DNA of 64,000 nucleotides from Flagellimonas sediminis. Lineage in GTDB: Bacteria > Bacteroidota > Bacteroidia > Flavobacteriales > Flavobacteriaceae. The position numbers and the translations under genes were made by a program. The stretch is taken from assembly GCF_010500845.1 (NCBI RefSeq), contig NZ_JAAAMI010000001.1:248001-312000 (forward strand), given 5' to 3'. Under the pieces are notes generated by a model that was not told the origin of the DNA, made no database searches, and saw only the letters and a list, made by a program, of their open reading frames with translations. How positions within the stretch are numbered: position 1 is the stretch's first letter; every line of letters starts with the position of its first letter. Shown in pieces: positions 16,154-24,189 of the stretch.

Positions 16154-16179
16154 AAAAAACCGCATATCTTTTGCGGTTT
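16154..16179 (-). terminator. Terminator after response-regulator gene
   Basis: AAACCGCA (16157-16164) pairs with TGCGGTTT (16172-16179) around a 7-nt loop. Read on the minus strand, the stem is followed directly by six T (complement of 16154-16159). It lies 16 bp after the regulator's stop codon and separates it from the lipoprotein gene. Confidence 0.75.
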
Positions 16180-16194
16180 CCCGCATATTTTCCA

Positions 16195-16905
16195 TCATAT
16201 GATTCCCAGTTCTTTGGCCTTTTTTACCAAGGCCATTGTAGTATTATTTTCTACTCCCAATTTCTTACGAAGAGCCCGCTTTCTTTTTTCTACTTTGGAC
16301 AAGGACCAATGCAACTGTTCGGGTATTTCTTTGGTGGGTGTCCCTTGGGAAAGAAGCCATATAAATGTCTTCTCCTCCAAATCCAGTTGTATATCGGAAA
16401 CAAACCGGTTCCTCATTACTTCCATAATGGTCGCTGAATAAAAGGGTATTCCTCTTAAAACACTCCGAACAGCCTGTACCAAATTAAGTTCATCTACTTC
16501 TGACTTAATCAAAAAACCAAGAGGGTTAAGTGTTTTTAGGATATTGCCTAGCCGATGCCTTTCCAATAGGCTAGTCATCACCAATATTTTAATCTTGGGA
16601 TATTTTTCTATAACCCATCTCCCTAGATCATCACCAGAAAAAAGGTTTTGTTCTGGGAATGGCTTCATACAGATATCAAGGAGGACCATATCACATGTGA
16701 AGGATTCCTCTATAAACAACCTATAGGCAGCTTCAAGGGAGTGGATAATTTCAATATCAAAATAGGGCAGAATTCCTTTTTGGATGCCCATTTGAATGAT
16801 TAACTCATACCCTTTACAGCTAAGCGGGTGATCGTCTACTATTAAAATCCTATGGGGTTGTTCTTGTGGGCATTCAGTGCCATTTCCATTTCCTCTATAG
16901 TCCAT
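16195..16905 (-). CDS. Orphan LuxR/NarL-type response regulator
   Basis: A 236-residue protein. The receiver domain (about residues 18-150) has the acidic pair VDDHP, the phosphoacceptor in VLLDICM, Thr in LVMTS and the conserved Lys in GFLIKSE. The C-terminal helix-turn-helix (TFIWLLSQGTPTKEIPEQLHWSLSKVEKRKRALRKKLGV) is LuxR/NarL-like. No histidine kinase is nearby. It is transcribed ahead of the lipoprotein and barrel genes but a terminator separates it, so it may regulate them in trans; that is inference. Confidence 0.8.
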   Translation of the reverse strand: MDYRGNGNGTECPQEQPHRILIVDDHPLSCKGYELIIQMGIQKGILPYFDIEIIHSLEAAYRLFIEESFTCDMVLLDICMKPFPEQNLFSGDDLGRWVIEKYPKIKILVMTSLLERHRLGNILKTLNPLGFLIKSEVDELNLVQAVRSVLRGIPFYSATIMEVMRNRFVSDIQLDLEEKTFIWLLSQGTPTKEIPEQLHWSLSKVEKRKRALRKKLGVENNTTMALVKKAKELGII

Positions 16906-16997
16906 TTACAAAAATTGCAAAAGTCCTTTATGAGGTCAGTAAAGGCCTTACTGTGAATATTAACGTTCCTAAAATATAAAATATAGTTAAGATGTAT

Positions 16998-18665
16998 CTA
17001 TTCCCTATCCAGCGAAAAATTGGAATGTCCCTTCAATTCGCGTTCCATTTCGGCCCTGAACGCGTCCATTTCTTCCGAAGAGTAACCATACGCCGTTTGG
17101 AATTCCTCAAAAACGGGTTCTATAAATTTGCGGACACTGTCTATATCAAAATAGAGTCTACCCGTTCTTCGGATAAAGAAATCCATCGGGTTCAAGGCCA
17201 TCTCATGGGCTATGGTAAACTGGGCTTCGGCACGGATCATTCTTTCCTGTAGATTTTCTGCCTTGATTTGGGCGTACAATTCCAGAATGGTCTCGGTCTG
17301 TTTGCCATAGGTGGTCACCAAGTACCAAGCATCGTATTCCGTAAAGCCATTGTCATGCAATCGGTCAAAAACCGTGGCAATGTATTTTTTTACGTGCTTG
17401 TACTTTTTAAAATCGCTTCCACAAAGTGGGATTTTGTCCGTGGTGCAGGGTTCCAATTTTCGTTCATGGTCCTCTTCCATATGTTTGGCGATGCGGTTTA
17501 CCGCACGTTCTGCCATTTTCCGGTAGCCTGTCAACTTCCCTCCGGCAATGCTGATCAAACCGGTATCCGAAGTGAAAATTTCATCCTTTCTCGAAAGTTC
17601 AGAAGCGGATTTGCCCTCTTCATGGATCAAGGGACGCAATCCAGCCCATGAGGACACAATATCGTCCAGCTCCAAATGGATGTCGGGGAACATATGGTTC
17701 ACGGCAGTAATCAAATAAATGGCATCTGCAATATCGGTGGTCACATGGTCCTTATCAGCATTGTAATTGGTATCCGTAGTGCCGATATAGGTGACCTTGC
17801 CACGGGGAATGGCGAACATCATCCGGCCATCGGGAATATCAAAATACACCGATTGCTGCACCGGTAGTTTTTCCTTTGGAAACACCAAATGCACCCCTTT
17901 GGTCAAGTGCAGGCGTTTTCCCTTTTTGGACTGGTTCACGCTTCGGAGTTCATCTACCCAAGGCCCGGCAGCATTGATGACATAAGTTGAAGAAACACTG
18001 TATTCTTCCCCAAAAACCTCATCCTTGAAAGTAACGCCGGCCACCTGCTCATCTTTATACACAAAATCAGTGACCTTGGTATAGTTAAGGGCCTGGGTGC
18101 CAAATTGAAGACTTGTCTTGACGTTCTCCAACGTTAGCCTGGCATCATCGGTTCGGTATTCGGCATAGTAGCCGGCTCCGTTCAATATCTTTTTGGGCAA
18201 AAGGGGTTCCAATTTCATGGCCTCCTTTTTTTCCAACATCTGTCTTTTATCGTCCCCAGTAACTTGTGCTAAAATGTCGTACACCTTCAACCCGATGGAG
18301 GTAAGCCATTTGCCATAGGAACCCCCTTCGATCAAAGGCAACAACATTTTTTCAGGAATCACCAAATGAGGAGCTAGTTTGTGCACAATCGCCCTTTCGG
18401 AACCTACTTCCTTCACCAACCAAAAGTCGAACTGCTTCAAATACCGAAGTCCTCCGTGGATCAACTTGGTAGACTTGCTACTGGTACCCGATGCAAAATC
18501 GTTCTTTTCCAACAGTAAGACTTTCAACCCTCGTGAAGAAGCGTCCAACGCTATTCCCGCACCGGTAATCCCACCTCCTACCACAATCAAATCGTAGGTG
18601 TCGGCGGCTATTTTCTGAAGTTTTTCTTTTCGGCCAATGTTGGAAAAAGCAATGTCCTGGCTCAT
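16998..18665 (-). CDS. glpD: Aerobic glycerol-3-phosphate dehydrogenase (FAD)
   Basis: A 555-residue peripheral membrane flavoenzyme that oxidises sn-glycerol-3-phosphate to dihydroxyacetone phosphate and feeds electrons to quinone. The FAD loop VVGGGITGAGIALDASSRG is near residues 28-46, followed by SGTSSKSTKLIHGGLRYL. The active-site region YIGTTDTNY and WAGLRPL and the C-terminal DAO_C region (about 400-530) are all present. It is the last gene of a three-gene unit on the minus strand, 3 bp after the ABM-domain gene. No glycerol facilitator or kinase is in the window. Confidence 0.93.
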   Translation of the reverse strand: MSQDIAFSNIGRKEKLQKIAADTYDLIVVGGGITGAGIALDASSRGLKVLLLEKNDFASGTSSKSTKLIHGGLRYLKQFDFWLVKEVGSERAIVHKLAPHLVIPEKMLLPLIEGGSYGKWLTSIGLKVYDILAQVTGDDKRQMLEKKEAMKLEPLLPKKILNGAGYYAEYRTDDARLTLENVKTSLQFGTQALNYTKVTDFVYKDEQVAGVTFKDEVFGEEYSVSSTYVINAAGPWVDELRSVNQSKKGKRLHLTKGVHLVFPKEKLPVQQSVYFDIPDGRMMFAIPRGKVTYIGTTDTNYNADKDHVTTDIADAIYLITAVNHMFPDIHLELDDIVSSWAGLRPLIHEEGKSASELSRKDEIFTSDTGLISIAGGKLTGYRKMAERAVNRIAKHMEEDHERKLEPCTTDKIPLCGSDFKKYKHVKKYIATVFDRLHDNGFTEYDAWYLVTTYGKQTETILELYAQIKAENLQERMIRAEAQFTIAHEMALNPMDFFIRRTGRLYFDIDSVRKFIEPVFEEFQTAYGYSSEEMDAFRAEMERELKGHSNFSLDRE

Positions 18666-18668
18666 AGA

Positions 18669-18977
18669 TTATTTGTTGAATTCGTATTCCCTTTCCACAC
18701 GGCAAATCCTCACCTTGTACCAGGAATACCATGTTTTGATTCCATTTTTTTGGGCCTGCCTGTGGTCCATGTTCGCCTTCCAATGGGCAATGGCTTCCAA
18801 GCTTTCCCAATAGCTTACGGTGATCCCAAGTCCGTCACGGGCACTTTCAACATCCAAAAAGCCAGGTTGTTGACGGGCCAGTTCTTCCATTTCGGCAGCC
18901 ATTTGGGCATATCCTTGGTCTCCCTCGGTTCGTAAGCTAGTAAAAATAACGGCGTAATAGGGTTTTTGCAGTTCCAT
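18669..18977 (-). CDS. Antibiotic biosynthesis monooxygenase (ABM) domain protein
   Basis: A 102-residue ferredoxin-like-fold protein. YYAVIFTSLRTEGDQGYAQM, PGFLDVESARDGLGITVSYW and the closing WYSWYKVRICRVEREY fit the ABM family of dimeric alpha/beta-barrel proteins. Members are cofactor-free monooxygenases, haem-handling proteins or just small-molecule binders, so the activity is open. It is directly adjacent to the upstream hypothetical gene (start next to stop) and 3 bp from glpD, so it is part of the same operon. Confidence 0.8.
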   Translation of the reverse strand: MELQKPYYAVIFTSLRTEGDQGYAQMAAEMEELARQQPGFLDVESARDGLGITVSYWESLEAIAHWKANMDHRQAQKNGIKTWYSWYKVRICRVEREYEFNK

Positions 18978-19334
18978 TTATAGGATGTATTGTTTTTCAA
19001 GAAAATAATTGACCAAGGCCTCCTTCATCAGAATTGCCTGCTCCCCGGCCTTTAAGGGCGGTAATTGTTCCTTTACTTTGTAATGGGGCCAGCCTTCCTC
19101 ATCAAAAAAATCGAAATCGTAATACCCATAGGGCTCCAACAACCTACAAATGGCAATGTGCATCAGGTTTACCTTTTCATCTTTTTTGAAACTGCGATGG
19201 TAGCTTCCCAGTTCCTGCACACCCACTAGATAGATGATGCCGTCCAACTCCAAGGGGTCCCCATCCGAAAACTGTGCGGACAGTTTTACCACTAAATCAT
19301 CCCATCGTTCCCTTAGTTTTTCGTCTCTGGACAT
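18978..19334 (-). CDS. Conserved-type hypothetical protein in glpD operon
   Basis: A 118-residue acidic, soluble protein from the ATG at 19334 (a TTG at 19355 is also possible). It has DPLELDGIIYLVGVQELGSY in the middle and aromatic FDFFDEEGWPHYKV later. No signal peptide or membrane helix. I do not recognise the family. It is the first gene of the unit leading to the ABM protein and glpD and is divergent from cvpA across 60 bp. Confidence 0.65.
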   Translation of the reverse strand: MSRDEKLRERWDDLVVKLSAQFSDGDPLELDGIIYLVGVQELGSYHRSFKKDEKVNLMHIAICRLLEPYGYYDFDFFDEEGWPHYKVKEQLPPLKAGEQAILMKEALVNYFLEKQYIL

Positions 19335-19373
19335 AAGTTTTTGTAAGAAATCCAAAGGTACAAATCAATATTC

Positions 19374-19381
19374 TATATTTG
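19374..19381 (+). promoter_or_regulatory. -7 promoter element of cvpA
   Basis: TATATTTG is an exact TAnnTTTG -7 element, 13 bp before the cvpA start codon. No TTTG lies at the usual 18-22 bp distance upstream, so only the -7 part is supported. Confidence 0.4.
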
Positions 19382-19394
19382 TTAAAACCTGCCT

Positions 19395-19928
19395 ATGAGC
19401 TTTTTTGATATCGTCATCGGAATATTGTTGGTCTGGGGCCTGTACAAAGGTCTTAAGAACGGACTTTTTGTGGAAGTGGCTTCCTTGGTGGCCCTTATTG
19501 TAGGGATTTACGGGGCCATCCACTTTTCACACATCACTGGGGAATATTTGGCCCAACGGTTCGATTGGAGTGAGCAGTACCTGAAACTGGCCGCTTTTCT
19601 CATCACCTTTTTTGCCATCATCATTGTGGTGAACCTTGCCGGAAAGTTCTTGACCAAAATTGCTGATTTTGCCATGCTAGGGCTATTGAACAAGATTGCC
19701 GGTGGACTTTTCGGTATGTTGAAAGTGGCTGTTATTATAGGTGCGCTACTTATTTTTCTGGAAAAACTTTCCGGTCCCATGAACATGATCAAGGAAGAAA
19801 CCAGAGAGAACTCCGCGTTTTACCAACCTGTTCGGGATATAGGTGCCTTTGTTTTCTCATTGGTTTTGGATGACGATGATGAAACCGAACCAGAGGAAGA
19901 AATTGAGGTAAACCAACAAGTCATATAA
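19395..19928 (+). CDS. cvpA: CvpA-family inner membrane protein
   Basis: A 177-residue protein with four hydrophobic segments (about residues 2-16, 24-42, 60-80, 95-117), matching CvpA: FFDIVIGILLVWGLYKGLKNG at the N-terminus and GLLNKIAGGLFGMLKVAVIIG later. The tail is strongly acidic (DDDDETEPEEEIE). CvpA proteins influence colicin V production, biofilm or envelope properties; the molecular role is not settled. Single gene with its own -7 box. Confidence 0.88.
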   Translation: MSFFDIVIGILLVWGLYKGLKNGLFVEVASLVALIVGIYGAIHFSHITGEYLAQRFDWSEQYLKLAAFLITFFAIIIVVNLAGKFLTKIADFAMLGLLNKIAGGLFGMLKVAVIIGALLIFLEKLSGPMNMIKEETRENSAFYQPVRDIGAFVFSLVLDDDDETEPEEEIEVNQQVI

Positions 19929-20111
19929 CATTCAATGCCATAAGACAAAAAGCAAGATTTTTCGACTATCTGCTATGGTAGATTTCAGTTGGTGCAATTC
20001 AACGTAAGAAATTGCCTTTCTGTGGATATTTTATGGTAATGCCCGCACAGTCCATTAGATTAGTGGCCAGAACACTAGGGGATTTAGAACACCCCCGAAA
20101 ACACCCCGAAA

Positions 20112-20621
20112 ATGAAAAAAGTATATGGCATAGTATTGGTCATAGTGCTCTTGTTTACTTTAAGCGAATGCAGCACAACATCCACCCAAGAAGAAGAACA
20201 GTATACCGAGGCTACCTTGGGCAACGATAAAGTAACCATTGATCCCGTGGCCATGGAAACAGATTTGTTGGCTTTGGTGAACCAACATCGCTCAGATATC
20301 GGATTGAATGCATTGGAGAACAGTACCGTTTCCTATAAATATGCTGAAGAGCACAACGACTATATGATTTCCAAAAACTCTTTGAGCCACGATAACTTTG
20401 AAAATAGGGCAACCAAAATTGCAGAGGTGACCAATGCGGTGAGCATTTCAGAAAATGTGGCCCGTTACTACACCACGGCCGAAAAAACCTTGGAGGGTTG
20501 GCTCAATAGTTCATCACACAAAGCAGCCATGGAAGGGGATTTTACGCATACCACCCTCAGCGTTGAGTTGGACAAGGAAGGGAGGCCTTACTTTACCCAG
20601 ATTTTCATGAAAGTGGAATAA
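20112..20621 (+). CDS. CAP/SCP-domain lipoprotein
   Basis: A 169-residue protein with a lipoprotein signal (VIVLLFTLSEC, Cys near residue 20). The CAP domain covers about residues 48-165: LLALVNQHRSDIGLNALE, SYKYAEEHNDYM, SLSHDNF, SENVARYY and LEGWLNSSSHKAAMEG, the usual cysteine-rich-secretory/allergen-5/PR-1 landmarks with both His positions. Bacterial members are extracytoplasmic with uncertain activity. A strong terminator follows 24 bp after the stop, so it is probably monocistronic. Confidence 0.85.
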   Translation: MKKVYGIVLVIVLLFTLSECSTTSTQEEEQYTEATLGNDKVTIDPVAMETDLLALVNQHRSDIGLNALENSTVSYKYAEEHNDYMISKNSLSHDNFENRATKIAEVTNAVSISENVARYYTTAEKTLEGWLNSSSHKAAMEGDFTHTTLSVELDKEGRPYFTQIFMKVE

Positions 20622-20645
20622 TCAAACCAAAATATTTGTGAAAAG

Positions 20646-20673
20646 AGGCCTGCAGGATTGCAGGCCTTTTTTT
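20646..20673 (+). terminator. Rho-independent terminator after CAP gene
   Basis: AGGCCTGCA (20646-20654) pairs perfectly with TGCAGGCCT (20659-20667) around GGAT and runs into seven T (20667-20673). Confidence 0.9.
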
Positions 20674-20728
20674 GTTGTATGCTATGTTGCCACCTAGGTT
20701 TTTTTTACCTTTCGTAAAATCTTGAATT

Positions 20729-21271
20729 ATGGCTATACAGGCTCCATTCAACCTGAACAAATGGATAGAGGAAAACCGCGATACCCTTAAACCCCCCGTG
20801 GGCAACAGGAACCTTTACAAAGAATCGGATGACTATATTGTGATGATCGTTGCCGGACCCAATGCCCGAAAGGACTACCACTATAATGAAACCGAGGAAC
20901 TCTTTTATCAACTGGAAGGCCATATTGAAGTGCATATTCAGGAAGACGGGCAAAAGAAAACCATGAAACTGGGGCCTGGGGATATGTACCTACATCCCGC
21001 CAAAGTACCCCATTCCCCGGCACGCCAAGAAGGTTCCATCGGACTAGTGGTGGAACGGAAAAGGGTAGCGCTTGATGCCAAAGATGGCCTGCTCTGGTTC
21101 TGTGATAACTGCAACCACAAACTCTACGAGGTCTATTTTCCCCTGAACGATATCGAAAAGGACTTTTTGGGCCATTTTAAACATTTTTACGGGTCGGAAG
21201 AACTCCGCACCTGCGACAATTGCGGCACTGTGATGCCTGTGGATGAACGTTTTGTGGCAAAAGAAGAATGA
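20729..21271 (+). CDS. nbaC: 3-hydroxyanthranilate 3,4-dioxygenase
   Basis: A 180-residue cupin enzyme opening the ring of 3-hydroxyanthranilate in tryptophan (kynurenine pathway) breakdown or quinolinate/NAD synthesis. The iron ligands His51, Glu57 and His95 are at exactly the family positions (RKDYHYNETEEL, VPHSP). The C-terminal rubredoxin-like site has CDNC twice (Cys125, Cys128, Cys162, Cys165), as in bacterial enzymes. It overlaps the DUF1304 gene by 4 bp (ATGA). No other kynurenine-pathway gene is in the window, so the pathway must be completed elsewhere. Confidence 0.95.
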   Translation: MAIQAPFNLNKWIEENRDTLKPPVGNRNLYKESDDYIVMIVAGPNARKDYHYNETEELFYQLEGHIEVHIQEDGQKKTMKLGPGDMYLHPAKVPHSPARQEGSIGLVVERKRVALDAKDGLLWFCDNCNHKLYEVYFPLNDIEKDFLGHFKHFYGSEELRTCDNCGTVMPVDERFVAKEE

Positions 21272-21642
21272 TACTGTTGCTCGCCAAAATTATCGTGGCC
21301 ATTGTGGCTTTACTCCATCTGTATTTTTTATGGTTGGAGATGTTCGCATGGACGACCAAGGCAAAAAAAGTGTTCCGCCAGTTTCCTGAAGATTTGTTTG
21401 AACCTACCAAGACCTTGGCCGCCAACCAAGGACTGTACAATGGGTTTCTTTCTGCTGGATTGATTTGGTCTTTACTAATCGAAGACCCCACGTGGCAAGT
21501 ATATGTGGCCCTTTTCTTTTTGGGCTGTGTGGCCGTTGCAGGAATTTACGGGTCACTGACCGCGTCAAAGAAAATCTTTACCGTTCAGGCATTGCCAGCC
21601 CTCTTGGGGATAGCCTTGTTCCTAGCACATCAAATGCTTTAA
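21268..21642 (+). CDS. DUF1304-family membrane protein
   Basis: A 124-residue protein with four transmembrane helices and the DUF1304 signature HLYFLWLEMFAWTTKAKKVFR, then NQGLYNGFLSAGLIW. Function is not established. It is translationally coupled (ATGA overlap) to 3-hydroxyanthranilate dioxygenase, but the family occurs in many contexts, so I would not assign it to that pathway. Confidence 0.85.
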   Translation: MILLLAKIIVAIVALLHLYFLWLEMFAWTTKAKKVFRQFPEDLFEPTKTLAANQGLYNGFLSAGLIWSLLIEDPTWQVYVALFFLGCVAVAGIYGSLTASKKIFTVQALPALLGIALFLAHQML

Positions 21643-21675
21643 AAAATCTTCATTTTTCCTGTGAAGTATTATTTG

Positions 21676-21683
21676 TATTTTTG
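21676..21683 (+). promoter_or_regulatory. -7 promoter element of ALDH gene
   Basis: TATTTTTG is an exact TAnnTTTG element 35 bp before the aldehyde dehydrogenase start. The -33 region is T-rich without a clear TTTG. Confidence 0.45.
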
Positions 21684-21718
21684 TGAAAATATAACAATTC
21701 ACTTTTAAAAAGTTATAA

Positions 21719-23272
21719 ATGTCGATAGTTGCCGCAGATTTTGGAATGGATAAAGCCCTAAAACAACTTGGGCTTCAAGAGATAAACAATGGAACATCCA
21801 CCGGTTCGGAAAACTTTGGGTCGGGTGAGATCATTTCATCCATATCACCTGTTGATGGTACCCTTATCGGCAAGGTGAAGACCACCTCGCCCGAAGACTA
21901 TGAAAAAGTAATGCAAACGGCAACGGCTACCTTCAAACAATGGCGATTGGTTCCTGCTCCGCAAAGAGGGGAGATTGTTAGGCAGTTCGGCGAAAGGTTG
22001 CGCGAGCTTAAAGAACCCCTAGGAAAGTTGGTTTCCTACGAAATGGGCAAATCGTACCAAGAAGGGCTGGGAGAGGTCCAGGAAATGATCGACATCTGCG
22101 ATTTTGCTGTTGGCCTTTCCCGACAATTGCACGGATTGACCATGCACTCCGAAAGACCGGGGCACCGGATGTACGAACAATATCATCCGCTGGGAGTGGT
22201 CGGCATTATATCGGCCTTCAACTTTCCTGTGGCCGTTTGGGCCTGGAATACGGCTTTGGCCTGGGTATGTGGTGATGTCTGTATCTGGAAACCTTCCGAA
22301 AAAGTTCCGCTTTGTGGGGTTGCCTGCCAAAACATCATTGCCGAGGTGTTGAAAAAAAATAACCTTCCCGAAGGGATTTCGTGCCTTATCAATGGCGATT
22401 ATAAGGTCGGTGAATTGATGACCAACGATAAAAGAGTCCCTTTAATTTCTGCTACAGGGTCTATCCGAATGGGTAAGATCGTAGCGCAGGCCGTAGCATC
22501 CCGATTGGGCAAATCCCTTTTGGAACTGGGTGGCAACAATGCCATCATCGTAACCCCGGATGCGGATATTAAAATGACGGTAATCGGGGCCGTATTTGGG
22601 GCCGTAGGCACCGCTGGACAACGGTGTACCTCAACCAGAAGATTGATCATACACGAATCCATTTATGATAAGGTAAAAGATGCCATTACTTCTGCCTATG
22701 AACAAATCAAGATTGGAAATCCGTTGGATCAGTCTAACCACGTAGGGCCTTTGATCGATACCGATGCCGTGAACATGTACCTAAAAGCCTTGGAAGAGGC
22801 CAAAAAAGAAGGTGGAAACATTTTGGTTGAAGGTGGTGTTTTGCAAGGCGAAGGTTACGAAACCGGTTGCTACGTAAAACCTGCCATTGTAGAGGCTGAT
22901 AATTCCTTCAGGATCGTACAGGAAGAAACCTTTGCCCCCATCCTATATCTTTTGAAGTATTCCGGTGGGGTCGAGAATGCCATCGAGCAACAGAATGGTG
23001 TGGTCCAAGGACTTTCTTCTGCCATTATGACGAACAACCTAAGGGAGGCGGAGCGTTTTCTTTCTGCTGCCGGAAGTGATTGCGGTATTGCCAATGTGAA
23101 CATCGGTACTTCGGGTGCCGAAATAGGCGGTGCCTTTGGTGGTGAAAAAGAAACCGGGGGCGGACGAGAAAGCGGTTCCGATGCTTGGAAAGTATACATG
23201 CGCAGACAGACCAACACCATCAATTACACTACGGAACTACCTTTGGCACAGGGCATTAAGTTTGACCTATAA
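21719..23272 (+). CDS. amaB: Aldehyde dehydrogenase, ALDH7 (antiquitin-like)
   Basis: A 517-residue NAD-dependent aldehyde dehydrogenase with Glu269 in LLELGGNNA and the nucleophile Cys303 in GTAGQRCTSTRR. The C-terminal GAEIGGAFGGEKETGGGRES is the ALDH7 signature, which points to L-2-aminoadipate-6-semialdehyde/piperideine-6-carboxylate dehydrogenase in lysine breakdown. The alternative, an aminomuconate-semialdehyde dehydrogenase acting after the neighbouring dioxygenase, is less likely because those belong to ALDH8. The symbol is by family only. Confidence 0.85.
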   Translation: MSIVAADFGMDKALKQLGLQEINNGTSTGSENFGSGEIISSISPVDGTLIGKVKTTSPEDYEKVMQTATATFKQWRLVPAPQRGEIVRQFGERLRELKEPLGKLVSYEMGKSYQEGLGEVQEMIDICDFAVGLSRQLHGLTMHSERPGHRMYEQYHPLGVVGIISAFNFPVAVWAWNTALAWVCGDVCIWKPSEKVPLCGVACQNIIAEVLKKNNLPEGISCLINGDYKVGELMTNDKRVPLISATGSIRMGKIVAQAVASRLGKSLLELGGNNAIIVTPDADIKMTVIGAVFGAVGTAGQRCTSTRRLIIHESIYDKVKDAITSAYEQIKIGNPLDQSNHVGPLIDTDAVNMYLKALEEAKKEGGNILVEGGVLQGEGYETGCYVKPAIVEADNSFRIVQEETFAPILYLLKYSGGVENAIEQQNGVVQGLSSAIMTNNLREAERFLSAAGSDCGIANVNIGTSGAEIGGAFGGEKETGGGRESGSDAWKVYMRRQTNTINYTTELPLAQGIKFDL

Positions 23273-23279
23273 AAAAGCC

Positions 23280-23310
23280 GCCCAACTAGGATGAACACTA
23301 GATGGGCAGT
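23280..23310 (+). terminator. Probable terminator after ALDH gene
   Basis: GCCCAACTAG (23280-23289) pairs with CTAGATGGGC (23298-23307) with one A-A mismatch, 8-nt loop, followed by AGTCTTT. Weak T run. Confidence 0.45.
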
Positions 23311-23345
23311 CTTTAAACCAACTTAACTAACTCAAACTTAACTTA

Positions 23346-23387
23346 AACCCTACTCCAATGCCGAACTTTGTCGGGAGAAATAGGGTT
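23346..23387. other. Two-tier stem-loop in the 352-bp gap 23273-23624
   Basis: AACCCTA (23346-23352) pairs with TAGGGTT (23381-23387), and inside it CTCC (23353-23356) pairs with GGAG (23374-23377) with a three-A bulge. It could be a second terminator, an mRNA leader element or part of a small RNA. The remaining gap is AT-rich and shows no ORF worth calling. Confidence 0.35.
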
Positions 23388-23624
23388 GTTTGTCTTTTAT
23401 GCCTGCAATTTCATCATTATTGTTCGGGAATTAAGGAAGTATCTTACAAGTGGTCGCAAATTTTGTATGATTGGCACCTTTTGTTCCATTTTCTGTTGAA
23501 GAAATAGTACTCTTTCCTTAAAATTCGGTGTAAACTGCTCAAATTCCTATACTTAATTTCAAAAATTTAAGATTTTTTTAATATTTTGGATAGGCAGTTG
23601 TCCTGCATTTAAACCTCTCACACC

Positions 23625-24182
23625 ATGGATTTGGAAGGCGCTAACATTTGGTACTGGATCATACTCGCCATGGTGGGTATCATCGCGGCCGTTTTGGGCT
23701 ATTTTTTTGGTAAATCGGATGCTCCTTCTGCTCCGGACTTTTCGGAACAACTGAATATATTGGAAATTGAAAATGCCAAACTGAAGGCCGACCTGGATAC
23801 TTGTAAAAAAAGACTGTCCTCAACCAAACAACCAAAGGTTTCCGACAATTTATCATCTTCAATTACACCAAAATATCAACCAGTATTCAACACCGAGGAA
23901 GCCAAACAGGCATTCGGCACAAAAGTCAAAGAGAACGATCTTAAAATCGTGGAGGGCATTGGCCCAAAGATTGAAGGCCTGTTCCACAATTTCAACATCA
24001 AAACGTGGAAACAACTATCGGAGACCTCGGCAGACAAATGTCAGGAAGTATTGGATTCTGGAGGCAAGAGATACCGTATCCACGACCCCGCCTCATGGCC
24101 CATGCAGGCCAAAATGGCGTATGAAGGCCATTGGAAACAATTAGCGGAATGGCAAGAAAAACATCGTGCCGGAAAATTCTGA
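23625..24182 (+). CDS. Membrane-anchored helix-hairpin-helix protein
   Basis: A 185-residue protein. One N-terminal transmembrane helix (about residues 8-28), a short coiled coil (LNILEIENAKLKADLDTCKK, about 43-62), a low-complexity linker, then a C-terminal domain (about 100-185). LKIVEGIGPKIEGLFHNFNI is a helix-hairpin-helix of the kind found in predicted flap-endonuclease-like and ribosomal-protein-L21-fused domains, followed by SWPMQAKMAYEGHW. It probably binds nucleic acid at the inner face of the membrane. Function not known. Confidence 0.7.
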   Translation: MDLEGANIWYWIILAMVGIIAAVLGYFFGKSDAPSAPDFSEQLNILEIENAKLKADLDTCKKRLSSTKQPKVSDNLSSSITPKYQPVFNTEEAKQAFGTKVKENDLKIVEGIGPKIEGLFHNFNIKTWKQLSETSADKCQEVLDSGGKRYRIHDPASWPMQAKMAYEGHWKQLAEWQEKHRAGKF

Positions 24183-24189
24183 GCCTAAA

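Noticed and set aside
21719..23272. Assignment of the aldehyde dehydrogenase to the kynurenine route next to the dioxygenase
   Set aside because: C-terminal signature residues are of ALDH7 type, whereas aminomuconate-semialdehyde dehydrogenases are ALDH8; a separate promoter lies between.
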